From positions 2,294,001 through 2,358,000 of the forward strand of contig CP121314.1 of the NCBI GenBank assembly GCA_043557195.1: a stretch of DNA of 64,000 nt, read 5' to 3'. Under the pieces are notes generated by a model. That model worked only from the letters and a program-made list of their open reading frames with translations, was not told the DNA's origin and made no database searches. This document shows positions 31,356 to 40,924 of the stretch, in pieces. A program made the translations under genes and the position numbers. This DNA comes from Jejuia sp043557195. Lineage in GTDB: Bacteria; Bacteroidota; Bacteroidia; Flavobacteriales; Flavobacteriaceae. How positions within the stretch are numbered: the stretch's first letter is position 1; the number at the start of each line of letters is the position of its first letter.

Positions 31356-33688
31356 TTAGTATTGATTTTCAGGTAGTTCTGACTCATCATCATCGTCTTC
31401 TTCTGGAATAATATTAATTGGTGGCTTTCGCAATACTTCTTTATTGGCAATGCTTCTTTCAAGAGATAATAGTAGCGAAGGCAATAACAATAAGTTGGAT
31501 AACATGGCGAATAATAAGGTTGCTGAAACTAAAGCCCCTAGAGCTACAGTACCTCCAAAATCTGAAATGGTAAATACTGAAAACCCGAAGAACAATACTA
31601 TCGATGTGTAAAACATACTCACACCTGTTTCTTTTAAAGCGGCATAAACTGAAGGCTTAATTTTCCATTTATTTGCCTGTAATTCTTGTCGATATTTGGC
31701 TAAAAAGTGAATAGTATCATCGACCGAAATTCCAAATGCTATACTAAAAATTAAAATGGTTGAAGGTTTATACCCGATCTAAACATGTACGCCATAAATA
31801 ATGATATTAGTAAAATGGCAAGTGATAGTGAAATTGCTAAGTTTTTTACCAAGTATTTTGTTCCTTTTTGAAATACAAGAGCTTTACCTGTCATGGTAAC
31901 ATTGTAACGCTCTTTTGGAAAAACTTTGTCAATTTTTTCACCTAAATTTTCTTGAATTCGTTCCATTTTATCGGTACCAATATCCTTCATAAAAGTTGTA
32001 ATACGGGCATACTGGCCGGTGCTATCCACAAAATTTTTAAGTAAATCTACATCTGAAGATGAGTTTTTAGCATACGATAAAATAAAACTGTTTTCTTGCG
32101 AAGTTGGTAATTGATAATGTTTTGGGTTGCCATTATAATACGCTTGCTTAGAATATTTTACTAAGCCAACTACTGAAATTGGTTTTGAAAGTTCAGGTGT
32201 TTCTTCAATAAACTCCTCAATTTCATCCATACGTTTTAGCGTGGAGAGTTTCATAACGCCTTTTTTGCGCTTGGTATCTACCATAATTTCAACTGGTAAA
32301 ATACCATCAAACTCTTCTTCAAAAAACCGAATGTCATTTACAAATTCAGACTCCTGTGGCATGTCTTCAATTAAACTACCAGAAATCTTAATTTGATACA
32401 TACCAATCATGCTCACAATTAATAATAAAACAGAAATCGCATATATAGCAATACGTTTTTGCTTCACCATATATTCCATCCAATCAACAAAACCACCAAT
32501 CCATCTTTTATTTAGATGTTCTAGATGTCGATCTTTTGGAAAGGGTAGGAAGGTGTATATTATTGGAATGATAAGCAGGCACAGAATAAAAATGGCCAAA
32601 ATACTTAGCGATGCAACAATACCGAATTCCTTTAAAAGTGTGCTTTCTGTTAGAATAAACGTAGCAAAACCTGATGCTGTAGTCACATTGGTCATTAAAG
32701 TAGCATTACCAATTTTTGTGATAACGCGTTGCAACGATTTTACTTTATTACCATGAAGCTTAACTTCATGCTGGTATTTGTTGATTAGGAAAATACAATT
32801 GGGTATGCCAATGACGATGATTAAAGGCGGAATTAAAGCGGTAAGTACGGTGATTTCGTAGCGTAATAAACCGATGATTCCTAAAGTCCACATCACACCG
32901 ATACAAACTACAATTAATGAAATGAATGTTGCTCTAAACGATCGAAAAAAGAAAAAGAAAATTAAAGAGGTTACCAAAAGCGCTGCTACAACAAATTTCC
33001 CGATTTCATCAATAATATTTTCGGCATTTTTGGTGCGAATGTAAGGCATACCTGAAACGCGAACGTCTAAGTCGTAATTCTTCTCAAAAGCAGCTATTTT
33101 AGGTTCTAAAATATTGAGTACAAACTCTTTTCTCGTAGAAGTGTTTACTAAAGATTTTTCAAAATAAATAGCACTACGAACTGTTTTAGTTTCTTTATTG
33201 AATAAAAAATTATCGTAAAAAGGGTATTTGTTAAAAAGTTCGTTTTGAAGGGTTTCAACTTCAGAAATACTTGTTATTGAGTCTTTAATAAAAGGCTCTA
33301 AAGCAAATTTTTGAGCATCGGTGTTCTTAACGAGCTTTTGAAGATCTTTTATAGAAATAACAGCCTCTACGGCATCATAATTTTCAAATTCTGAAGAAAA
33401 TTTGTTCCAAGCATTAAGTTTTTCAACTGTAAAAAGCGAACTGTCTTTTACACCGATAACAATTAAATTTCCTTCTTCTCCAAAGGTTTCTAAAAAGTTG
33501 TTATATGTAATATTTGCTTCGTGATCATCGGGCAATAAATTAGCTTCGGTATTGCTAAAACGCATGTAATCCCATTGGGTACTAAATAGGTAGGTAACAA
33601 TAATAATTCCAATAAGAATACTAATTTTATTCCTTAGAATTAATCGTGCTGTAACGTCCCAGAAATTCTTGTTAAACAATTTAAACAT
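31356..33688 (-). pseudogene. MMPL/RND-family exporter broken by internal deletion and frameshift
   Basis: The first frame (33688 to a stop at 31751) encodes 645 aa: TM1, a periplasmic domain, TMs 2-6 with GIPNCIFLINKYQHEV, and a second periplasmic domain up to FMAYMFRS, then seven aberrant residues and a stop. The second frame, from about 31775 to 31356, continues with the normal family sequence (KPSTILIFSIAFGISVDDT, SMFYTSIVLFFGFSVF) and an acidic tail. Between YMFRS and KPSTIL the helix expected in this family (a SLIPNLLPL-like segment) is missing, so roughly 25 codons were lost out of frame. The two frames are otherwise intact, so the lesion is recent or an assembly error. Relatives export lipids or hopanoids. 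Confidence 0.8.
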
Positions 33689-33747
33689 GGCGTTTTCTAA
33701 AAGATGCGCAAAGGTAGAAAAAACAATGTATTAAGTGCTGAAAATCA

Positions 33748-35016
33748 CTATAATGTTAGGTTAAAAGTGAACTTAAACGCAATATTATCTTCAAAGTTTG
33801 GTAAATGATAACCACCATAGCGATATGTGAAACTTAAACCAAAACCAAAGAGCAATTTATTAATTTCGAAACCAGATTCTGTATAGCCTTTTCGTAAAGA
33901 GCCAAAGGTTATGTTTTGATGACGTTGTGGGTTATTCATGTCGCCTATAGCAAAACGTGAAATTAGCACCAATTGCGGTTTGTATCGATGTGAAACATCA
34001 AAAGGTTTTAAAAAATGTTTAAACTGGATGGTTGTAAATTTATCAGAAAAAAATTCGTTAAAGTACATGGTTTCAAAACTGGTAATTCCAGCTACCGAAA
34101 AACGCTGTAGGATAGTTTCTTTGTTAATGTTATTGGGGTATGCGTGATATAAATGAGTGAGGGGTATATTGCCACCAGCAATTCCTGAGACTAAGGTGAT
34201 TTCTGAAAGATTTTCGTTTTTATGACGGATACGATGAATGGTCTTAAAATCTAATTTAGAAAAGTTGAAATCACTTTTAAAAACATCCTTAATACCCTTT
34301 GTGTATTGAAGGGTAAACTTAGGGTAACCTTCCTTCATTTCGTTAGGTAAATTTTCAATAGCCTTAAATTTGTTAAAAGGACTCCATTGTAAGGATGCCG
34401 TAGCAGTACTAAATTGAAATTTATTAAACGTATTGCCATCAATAACATATTCATAGTTGTAGGTTGGGTCTACATTGCTATTCGCAAATTGTATAACTGA
34501 AGACAGTTTTGGATGTATTTGATGCGCTACGGCCACAGTTTGAGTAATATGCCTATGGAACAAATCAATATTTAAAAGGCGAGGTTCAAAAAATTGAAAA
34601 AACCGCGTGTCAGTTAAAAATTTAGAACTTCCTGTTTCTTGTAAATCGTCTGTATAGGATAAGGATAACCAAGTATTTGTGTTTTCAGATAAACGAACAC
34701 TTCCTCCAACACTATATTTATAGGCGTCATCTCTAAAACCATAAACTGTATATCCATTTATTTTAAATTTTTCAGAAAAGTTTTTATTGGTAACACCGCC
34801 AAGACCAGTTCTTAAACCTTCGTATTGATTGTATTTCACCAAATATCTCAAATCAAAATCAAAATATTTAGTAGGGAAGTATCCGTTCCCCAATTGTTTT
34901 AAGAAAAAATTCTTTTTTAATGAATCTTGTTCTATTTCAAAAAAGTTTAAAGAAGCATTTTGCGCTTGTGCCAAACCAAAAGAAAAACAAAAGACAAAGG
35001 CACAAAATTTCAGCAT
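33748..35016 (-). CDS. outer-membrane beta-barrel protein (DUF5686-like)
   Basis: 422 aa with a signal peptide (MLKFCAFVFCFSFGLAQAQ) and a barrel-rich mature region ending FKFTFNLTL. The segments FGSLRKGYTESGFEINKLLFGFG and YKPQLVLISRFAIGDM resemble the C-terminal barrel of DUF5686 proteins, which have a BamA-like Omp85 look. Typical DUF5686 proteins are about twice as long with an N-terminal carboxypeptidase-like domain, which is absent here. It sits between frr and the broken MMPL gene on the same strand, 59 bp upstream of the latter. Confidence 0.7.
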   Translation of the reverse strand: MLKFCAFVFCFSFGLAQAQNASLNFFEIEQDSLKKNFFLKQLGNGYFPTKYFDFDLRYLVKYNQYEGLRTGLGGVTNKNFSEKFKINGYTVYGFRDDAYKYSVGGSVRLSENTNTWLSLSYTDDLQETGSSKFLTDTRFFQFFEPRLLNIDLFHRHITQTVAVAHQIHPKLSSVIQFANSNVDPTYNYEYVIDGNTFNKFQFSTATASLQWSPFNKFKAIENLPNEMKEGYPKFTLQYTKGIKDVFKSDFNFSKLDFKTIHRIRHKNENLSEITLVSGIAGGNIPLTHLYHAYPNNINKETILQRFSVAGITSFETMYFNEFFSDKFTTIQFKHFLKPFDVSHRYKPQLVLISRFAIGDMNNPQRHQNITFGSLRKGYTESGFEINKLLFGFGLSFTYRYGGYHLPNFEDNIAFKFTFNLTL

Positions 35017-35040
35017 TATTTAGAATGAAGGCTATAGTTT

Positions 35041-35068
35041 AAAGAAAAAAAGCGACTTTGTTGTCGCT
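35041..35068 (-). terminator. intrinsic terminator of frr
   Basis: Stem AGCGAC (35051-35056) / GTCGCT (35063-35068), loop TTTGTT, followed on the minus strand by a T-rich run. It lies 5 bp past the frr stop. Confidence 0.8.
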
Positions 35069-35073
35069 CTATT

Positions 35074-35631
35074 TTATACAGTCATGATTTCTTTTTCCTT
35101 ATTATCAAAGATATCATCTATTTTCTTAACGTACTTATCCGTCATTTCTTGTATATCAAGTTCGGCATTCTTTTGAAGATCTTCAGAAACGTCGTCTAAT
35201 TTTTTAATATCGTTATTGGCTTCTCTACGCGCATTTCTTACACCAACTTTAGCGTCTTCAGCTTCACTTTTGGCTTGTTTTGCTAAAGTTTTTCTGCGCT
35301 CCTCTGTTAATGGTGGTACATTTATAATAATACTTTCACCATTATTCATTGGGTTAAAACCTAAGTTTGCCACCATGATGCCGCGTTCAATTTCTTGCAG
35401 CATACTTTTCTCCCAAGGTTGTACGGTTATCGTTCTACCATCAGGAGTATTAACATTTGCTACTTGGTTTAATGGAGTTTGAGACCCATAATAATCCACC
35501 ATTACGCTACCCAACATTGCTGGTGATGCTTTACCTGCTCTAATATTTACCAATTGCTTTTCTAAATGCTTTAAAGCAGCATCCATAGCTTCTTTAGCTG
35601 TATCTAGTATAAATTGTAACTCTTCGTTCAT
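35074..35631 (-). CDS. frr: ribosome-recycling factor
   Basis: 185 aa, the standard RRF length. The N-terminal helix (LDTAKEAMDAALKHLEKQL) and RAGKASPAMLGSVMVDYYG, then PWEKSMLQEIERGI and the domain II return helices (ERRKTLAKQAKSEAEDAKVGVRNARRE in part), are diagnostic. RRF with EF-G splits post-termination ribosomes. It follows pyrH by 48 bp, the usual pairing in many bacteria, and ends at an intrinsic terminator. Confidence 0.96.
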   Translation of the reverse strand: MNEELQFILDTAKEAMDAALKHLEKQLVNIRAGKASPAMLGSVMVDYYGSQTPLNQVANVNTPDGRTITVQPWEKSMLQEIERGIMVANLGFNPMNNGESIIINVPPLTEERRKTLAKQAKSEAEDAKVGVRNARREANNDIKKLDDVSEDLQKNAELDIQEMTDKYVKKIDDIFDNKEKEIMTV

Positions 35632-35679
35632 TTTTTAAAAATTTAATTATCAATAAAGATTCAAAAATTGCGCCACATT

Positions 35680-36387
35680 TTAAATGTTAACTTCTGTACC
35701 AATTGATTCTCCAGAAACTACTTTTAATAAGTTACCTGGTTTATTCATATCAAAAACAATAATTGGTAAATTGTTTTCTTGACTCAACGTAAATGCCGTT
35801 GTATCCATTACCTTTAATCCTTTTTTCAACACGTCATCAAAAGAAATAGAGTTGAATTTTACGGCGCTACTATCTTTTTCTGGGTCGGCATTATAAATAC
35901 CATCAACACGCGTACCTTTTAAAATCACATCAGCTTCAATCTCAATAGCACGCAATACGGCAGCTGAATCTGTCGTAAAATAAGGATTTCCAGTACCACC
36001 ACCAAAAATGACAACACGACCTTTTTCTAAATGACGCATAGCTTTCCTTCTAATAAAAGGCTCTGCAACTTCATTTATTTTTATCGCAGTTTGTAAACGC
36101 GTTGGAATTTTAGCATCTTCTAATGCACTTTGTAAAGCCAAACCATTTATTACAGTTGCAAGCATTCCCATGTGGTCGCCTTGCACTCTGTCCATGCCAT
36201 TACTTGCGCCCGAAACGCCCCTAAAAATATTACCACCACCAATAACAATGGCTACTTGAACACCTTTGTCTGTAATGGTTTTAATGTCTTGTGCGTATTC
36301 TGCTAAACGTTCTGGGTCAATACCATATTGGCGTGTTCCCATTAAGGCTTCGCCTGATAATTTGAGGAGTATTCTTTTGTATTTCAT
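35680..36387 (-). CDS. pyrH: UMP kinase
   Basis: 235 aa. It phosphorylates UMP to UDP in pyrimidine synthesis. Family landmarks are the N-terminal YKRILLKLSGEALMG, VAIVIGGGNIFRG, the MLATVINGLALQSALE helix, VVIFGGGTGNPYFTTDSAA and VDGIYNADPEKD. It is soluble, hexameric in the family and allosterically controlled by GTP/UTP in many species. It lies upstream of frr on the same strand, with the tsf terminator just beyond its start. Confidence 0.96.
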   Translation of the reverse strand: MKYKRILLKLSGEALMGTRQYGIDPERLAEYAQDIKTITDKGVQVAIVIGGGNIFRGVSGASNGMDRVQGDHMGMLATVINGLALQSALEDAKIPTRLQTAIKINEVAEPFIRRKAMRHLEKGRVVIFGGGTGNPYFTTDSAAVLRAIEIEADVILKGTRVDGIYNADPEKDSSAVKFNSISFDDVLKKGLKVMDTTAFTLSQENNLPIIVFDMNKPGNLLKVVSGESIGTEVNI

Positions 36388-36461
36388 AGTGAAATTTGAA
36401 GTTTAACAAAACTACACAAATTTTTTATTTCTGAAATCTATTGTTATTCTGATTTTTAGCA

Positions 36462-36497
36462 TAAAAAAAACCACTAATCAAAACTGATTAGTGGTTT
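36462..36497 (-). terminator. intrinsic terminator of tsf
   Basis: Perfect 13-bp stem AAACCACTAATCA (36468-36480) / TGATTAGTGGTTT (36485-36497), loop AAAC, with a T-run on the minus strand. It separates the rpsB-tsf unit from pyrH. Confidence 0.9.
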
Positions 36498-36522
36498 AAT
36501 TTTATTTTAATTATTCAGAATA

Positions 36523-37497
36523 TTATCCTAAAGTAACACGTTTAAAACCAGTAATTTCAACATCACCATAAGAAGAAACATAAGCTTCAACGGTTTTCTT
36601 CTCGTCTTTAATGAAGTTTTGGTTTAATAAACACTGCTCTTGATCTAAAGTTGTGTTATCAGAAACAAAACGTTGCATTTTACCAGGTAAAATTCTATCC
36701 CAAATTTGTTCTGGCTTACCTTCAGCTTTCAATTCTGCTTTAGCAGCTTCTTCAGCTTTAGCCATAACTTCAGGTGTTAATTGCGCTTGAGAAATATATT
36801 GTGGTACATTTTTAAGTGTTTTACCTAAACGTCCTAATTCAATATTTTCTTTTTCAATTACAGCAATTCTAGCTTCAGTTTCAGATGCAATATATGCAGG
36901 GTCAAAATCTTTATAAGATAATGTAGTTGCTCCCATTGATGCAATTTGCATTGCAACATCTTTACCTAAAGTTTCAACGTTATCTACAACGCTAGAAAAA
37001 CCAACGATAGCGGCAATTTTATTAATGTGAACGTAAGAACCAACATAAGCAGCTTCTACTTTCTCAAAAGCATTGATATCTAATTTTTCACCAATAACAC
37101 CAGTTTGTTCAACTAATTTTTCAGCAACAGTCATTCCATCGAAATCAGCAGCTAAAAACTCTTCTTTTGAAGATGTTGTTAAAGCAATATCTCCTAATTG
37201 ACTAGCTAATGCTAAAAAGTTTTCATTTTTACCAACAAAGTCAGTTTCACAACCTAAAACAATTGCAACACCAACAGTATTATCAGCATTTACTTTTGCC
37301 ACAGCAGCACCTTCACTAGATTCTCTATCTGCTCTTTTGGCTGCAACTTTTTGTCCTTTTTTACGAAGGATTTCGATAGCTTTATCAAAATCTCCTTCAG
37401 CTTCAACTAAAGCTTTTTTGCAGTCCATCATACCTGCACCAGTAGCTTGTCTTAGTTTATTAACCTCTTGGGCTGTTATTTTTACTGTAGTACTCAT
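36523..37497 (-). CDS. tsf: elongation factor Ts
   Basis: 324 aa, somewhat longer than the E. coli protein but usual for Bacteroidetes. It exchanges GDP for GTP on EF-Tu. Landmarks are EVNKLRQATGAGMMDCKKALVEA, VAIVLGCETDFVGKNENFL, MQIASMG and the C-terminal KTVEAYVSSYGDVEI. It follows rpsB with a hairpin between them that may lower tsf expression relative to S2. Confidence 0.96.
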   Translation of the reverse strand: MSTTVKITAQEVNKLRQATGAGMMDCKKALVEAEGDFDKAIEILRKKGQKVAAKRADRESSEGAAVAKVNADNTVGVAIVLGCETDFVGKNENFLALASQLGDIALTTSSKEEFLAADFDGMTVAEKLVEQTGVIGEKLDINAFEKVEAAYVGSYVHINKIAAIVGFSSVVDNVETLGKDVAMQIASMGATTLSYKDFDPAYIASETEARIAVIEKENIELGRLGKTLKNVPQYISQAQLTPEVMAKAEEAAKAELKAEGKPEQIWDRILPGKMQRFVSDNTTLDQEQCLLNQNFIKDEKKTVEAYVSSYGDVEITGFKRVTLG

Positions 37498-37511
37498 AGT
37501 ATTTATAATTT

Positions 37512-37559
37512 AAAAAAGTCGTTTAATTTATTTCGGTGAAGAAAAGAACTAAACGACTT
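37512..37559 (-). terminator. attenuator-like hairpin between rpsB and tsf
   Basis: Stem AAGTCGTTTA (37516-37525) / TAAACGACTT (37550-37559) with a 24-nt loop and a T-run on the minus strand. It is likely a partial terminator within the operon. Confidence 0.65.
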
Positions 37560-37581
37560 ATTTATGTTGTAATAATATTGT

Positions 37582-38355
37582 TTATTCTTCCTCTTCTTTT
37601 GCTGCAGGTGCTGCCTTTTTAGCTTCTGCTTTAGGAGCTTCTTTTTCCGCTGCTACAGCTTCTTTTTCTGCTTTACGTTCAGCTAAACCTCCGGCTACTG
37701 CATCAGTAACGTGAGTTAAAATTTTGCTTATCGATTTAGAAGCATCATCATTTGCTGGTATTACATAATCCACTTGACGAGGATCAGAGTTTGTATCTAC
37801 CATTGCAAAAATTGGAATGTTTAATTTTTGAGCCTCTTTAATCGCTATGTGCTCACGCTTAATGTCAACAACAAACAAAGCACCAGGTAAACGTGTCATA
37901 TCGCTAATAGAACCTAAGTTCTTTTCTAATTTAGCTCTTAAACGGTCTACTTGTAAACGCTCTTTTTTAGATAGTGTATTGAAAGTCCCATCTTTCTTCA
38001 TTCTATCAATAGCAGCCATTTTTTTAACTGCTTTTCTAATAGTAACAAAGTTTGTTAGCATACCACCTGGCCATCTTTCAGTGATGTAAGGCATGTTGAT
38101 AGCACTTGCTTTTTCAGCAACAATATCTTTTGCTTGTTTTTTAGTAGCAACAAATAAAATTTTACGTCCTGATGCAGCAATTTTTGCTAATGCTGCTCCA
38201 GCTTCATCAATTTTAGCTGCTGTTTTGTAAAGATTGATAATATGGATGCCGTTACGCTCCATATAAACGTAAGGTGCCATATTTGGGTCCCACTTACGTG
38301 TAAGGTGTCCAAAGTGCACACCTGCTTCTAGTAGTTCTTTTACTTCTACTGCCAT
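37582..38355 (-). CDS. rpsB: 30S ribosomal protein S2
   Basis: 257 aa. Diagnostic S2 segments: KELLEAGVHFGHLTRKWDPNM in part, IHIINLYKTA, ILFVATKKQAKDIVAEKA, YITERWPGGMLTNF, LPGALFVVDI and the NDDASKSI segment. The C-terminal 30 residues are an Ala/Glu/Lys-rich tail (EAPKAEAKKAAPA), common in Bacteroidetes. It is the first gene of the rpsB-tsf unit, with a 209-bp leader after rpsI. Confidence 0.97.
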   Translation of the reverse strand: MAVEVKELLEAGVHFGHLTRKWDPNMAPYVYMERNGIHIINLYKTAAKIDEAGAALAKIAASGRKILFVATKKQAKDIVAEKASAINMPYITERWPGGMLTNFVTIRKAVKKMAAIDRMKKDGTFNTLSKKERLQVDRLRAKLEKNLGSISDMTRLPGALFVVDIKREHIAIKEAQKLNIPIFAMVDTNSDPRQVDYVIPANDDASKSISKILTHVTDAVAGGLAERKAEKEAVAAEKEAPKAEAKKAAPAAKEEEE

Positions 38356-38517
38356 TTTTGTAATAGTTTACGTTCTGTTGAATTAGCAATGATTAAGTGG
38401 TCATTTTTCAAATCGCCTCAACCATTTAGATGCTAAACTAAATCTTCACGCTTTTACGTGATAGACAACAATAACTGGTTTTAATTTTGCTGAACTTTTC
38501 AGCGTTCTTAATAAAAT
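38356..38517 (-). other. rpsB upstream leader region
   Basis: This gene-free leader between the rpsI terminator and rpsB holds two small hairpins, GCTGAA/TTCAGC (38489-38503) and CACG/CGTG (38447-38460). S2 leaders autoregulate in other phyla, but I see no clear match to a known S2 RNA motif and no consensus promoter. Confidence 0.25.
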
Positions 38518-38549
38518 AATTCAGAATCTGGAAAAACAGATTCTGAATT
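38518..38549 (-). terminator. terminator of the rplM-rpsI unit
   Basis: Perfect 13-bp stem AATTCAGAATCTG (38518-38530) / CAGATTCTGAATT (38537-38549), loop GAAAAA. The U-tract beyond it is imperfect. Confidence 0.75.
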
Positions 38550-38564
38550 AAGAGTTTTGGAATG

Positions 38565-38951
38565 TTAACGTTTAGAGAACTGGAATTTCTTACGCGCTTT
38601 CTTCTGACCGAATTTCTTACGCTCAACCATTCTTGGGTCTCTAGTTAATAAACCTTCTGGCTTTAGGATACCTCTGTTTTCAGCATCAACTTCACACATT
38701 GCGCGAGATAATGCTAAACGTACAGCTTCTGCTTGACCAGTGATACCACCGCCATATACATTTACTGTAATATCAAAGTTGCCGTCATTGTTAGTCAAAA
38801 CCAAAGGTTGCTTTACCTTGTACTGTAACGTACCTGTAGTAAAGTAATCGGTTAAGTCTTTTTTGTTAATCGTAATGCTTCCTTTTCCTTTAGAAACATA
38901 GGCACGAGCAACAGCCGTCTTTCTACGGCCGATTTTGTGAATTACATCCAT
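38565..38951 (-). CDS. rpsI: 30S ribosomal protein S9
   Basis: 128 aa. The start (DVIHKIGRRKTAVARAYVSKG in part), GGGITGQAEAVRLALSRAM and the basic C-terminus DPRMVERKKFGQKKARKKFQFSKR (in part; ends FSKR, the tail that contacts P-site tRNA) are diagnostic. It is translated directly after rplM with no gap (L13 stop at 38952), the usual L13-S9 pair. Confidence 0.97.
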   Translation of the reverse strand: MDVIHKIGRRKTAVARAYVSKGKGSITINKKDLTDYFTTGTLQYKVKQPLVLTNNDGNFDITVNVYGGGITGQAEAVRLALSRAMCEVDAENRGILKPEGLLTRDPRMVERKKFGQKKARKKFQFSKR

Positions 38952-39407
38952 TTACTTGAATTCATTTAAATTAATTGTTTTTGGTTTTTGAGCTTCGTGT
39001 TTGTGCTCAGTACCAACAACAACTGTTAGGTTACGGAATAAAGCTGAACCTAATTTGTTTTTAGGGAGCATTCCTTTTACTGATTTTTCTACTATACGAG
39101 CAGGGTTTTTTCCAAACAACTCGGTAGCAGTTAAACTTCTTTGACCTCCTGGGTAACCCGTGTGACGAATGTATGTTTTATCGTTCCACTTGTTTCCAGA
39201 TAAGTTGATTTTTTCTGCATTAATAACAATTACGTTATCGCCGCAATCAACGTGTGGCGTGAAGTTTGGCTTGTGCTTACCTCTTAAAAGTTTTGCAACT
39301 TTAGAAGCTAAACGACCAAGCGTTTGATTGTCTGCATCAACAACCACCCACTGCTTATCTACAGTAGCTTTGTTAGCAGAAATCGTTTTGTAGCTTAATG
39401 TGTCCAC
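38952..39407 (-). CDS. rplM: 50S ribosomal protein L13
   Basis: 151 aa. WVVVDADNQTLGRLASKVAKLL in part, the PHVDCGDNVIVINAEKI segment and HTGYPGGQRSLTATELFGKNP in part are hallmark L13 sequences. It has a canonical promoter 49 bp upstream and leads the rplM-rpsI unit. Confidence 0.97.
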   Translation of the reverse strand: MDTLSYKTISANKATVDKQWVVVDADNQTLGRLASKVAKLLRGKHKPNFTPHVDCGDNVIVINAEKINLSGNKWNDKTYIRHTGYPGGQRSLTATELFGKNPARIVEKSVKGMLPKNKLGSALFRNLTVVVGTEHKHEAQKPKTINLNEFK

Positions 39408-39455
39408 ACTTATTTATTTTTCTGATTAAACATGCCTCTTCCGAAAAAGAGTTTG

Positions 39456-39486
39456 CAAATTTACGATTAAATATTTGATTAGCAAA
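39456..39486 (-). promoter_or_regulatory. Bacteroidetes-type promoter of rplM-rpsI
   Basis: On the minus strand TTTG (39486-39483), 19-bp spacer, TAAATTTG (39463-39456): an exact consensus fit, as expected for a ribosomal protein unit. Confidence 0.82.
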
Positions 39487-39618
39487 TAGTGTGGTGTATT
39501 ATTTTAGATAAATAGAACCGTGTTTTTTTTAGCTAAAAATTACATATAAAACCCAATCATCTGTGATGTGATTTCACAAATGAATCGGGCTTAACCAAAC
39601 TAAACATATTATGATAGA

Positions 39619-40827
39619 TTAGTTTTGGTTTTTGTTTACAAATTTTAGGTTAACACCTACTGAAAACAGAAACGTTCTATCAGTAAAATATGCGGGAGGT
39701 GTATAGTTATCAGCATAGGTGTCTAAAATTCTACTTGTGACAAAATTTATTTCACTGTTAAATGGAAGACTCCCATTAGTTAATCTATTTAGTGGTAAGT
39801 TGACACCAAACCCCCAAGTTATACCCTTTTTATGACCGGTAGCCCAAATCCCTTCATCTTTGTCATCTCCAACTGGTCTTTTTTCACGATAATACCCTAT
39901 ACGTAATGCTATTAAATCCATAAACCAAGCTTCGGTTCCAATACCAAAAGCGGAATTATATTCATGATTTGCATTCTTAATAGTTTCTTCTGGACCAGCA
40001 AGAACATCTCGGTATTGTAAATGAACCGCTAAATCTAAAGTTTTTGGCGCACCTTTAAAAAAGCTTTTGCTTTCAGTAAAATTTGGTTGGATTGCCACCG
40101 TTGCTTTGTACGCAGCTCCAAAAGATAAATGAATAGGCAAGTCCCGATAATTCAAGTTATCAAGATAGGTTTGCTCAATTCTGTTTTTCATAAGGGCATT
40201 TACCAAGCTACCAGCGAATCTGATACGTTGGTTTGAAATATTCTCAGATTTAATAAAATCTACTTCTTTTGTGTAGATGGCTCCTACGGATAGTATAAAG
40301 TCTGAACTGGTAACGTTACTATCTACAGATCTACCAATAAGGTAATTACCTGAGACCCCCACTTGTAACCCAGTAACAAAATTATATGCGGCACTAAGTG
40401 TATATACTGACTGACTCCTACTTTCTACACTTTCGTCAAACCCGCCAATTGTTGTTGTCCATGGTGAGTTTTTCTCGTCCCACCAGTTTAAATTACTAAG
40501 ACCAACTATAAGTTTATCATTTATACGATAGGAAGCACCTAAAAAAGGATATTGACTGCCTTTATATACAGGGCTTCCTAAAGCATAATTTAGATGCACA
40601 TTAACTTTTTCTTTTGTTAAACCAATAGTTGCAGGGTTGTAAAACGCATTTTCAATACCTTCTAAAGTGATTGTAGTTAAGCCCATTCCTGTTGCTCTAG
40701 CACTGGATGGTTGCCCATAAAAAATACCAAAAAGATGAGTTGGATTATAATAATCAACTTGAGAATGACTTATTAAAGAAGAAAATAATAAGAAAGCGAA
40801 TAAAAGAATTTTGAAATAGATTTTCAT
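39619..40827 (-). CDS. PorV/FadL-like outer-membrane protein
   Basis: 402 aa with a signal peptide (cleavage near LISHSQ). The opening NPTHLFGIFYGQPSSARATGMG, followed by ENAFYNPATIGL, is the conserved N-terminus of PorV/PorP-like and FadL-type barrels of Bacteroidetes. The barrel runs to FSVGVNLKFVNK. PorV itself is a T9SS shuttle protein, but many paralogues exist and the exact role here is unclear. It is the last minus-strand gene of the DUF3179 region. Confidence 0.7.
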   Translation of the reverse strand: MKIYFKILLFAFLLFSSLISHSQVDYYNPTHLFGIFYGQPSSARATGMGLTTITLEGIENAFYNPATIGLTKEKVNVHLNYALGSPVYKGSQYPFLGASYRINDKLIVGLSNLNWWDEKNSPWTTTIGGFDESVESRSQSVYTLSAAYNFVTGLQVGVSGNYLIGRSVDSNVTSSDFILSVGAIYTKEVDFIKSENISNQRIRFAGSLVNALMKNRIEQTYLDNLNYRDLPIHLSFGAAYKATVAIQPNFTESKSFFKGAPKTLDLAVHLQYRDVLAGPEETIKNANHEYNSAFGIGTEAWFMDLIALRIGYYREKRPVGDDKDEGIWATGHKKGITWGFGVNLPLNRLTNGSLPFNSEINFVTSRILDTYADNYTPPAYFTDRTFLFSVGVNLKFVNKNQN

Positions 40828-40924
40828 GATGATCTATGTTTGATTAGTTATCAATACATCGACATCATGAAAAAATGTCATCATTAATTTTATAAAACGT
40901 GAAGTTTAATTAAAGATACTTCTC

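Noticed and set aside
38438..38626. 62-aa minus-strand ORF over the rpsI end and leader
   Set aside because: Out-of-frame reading of the S9 gene end and its terminator.
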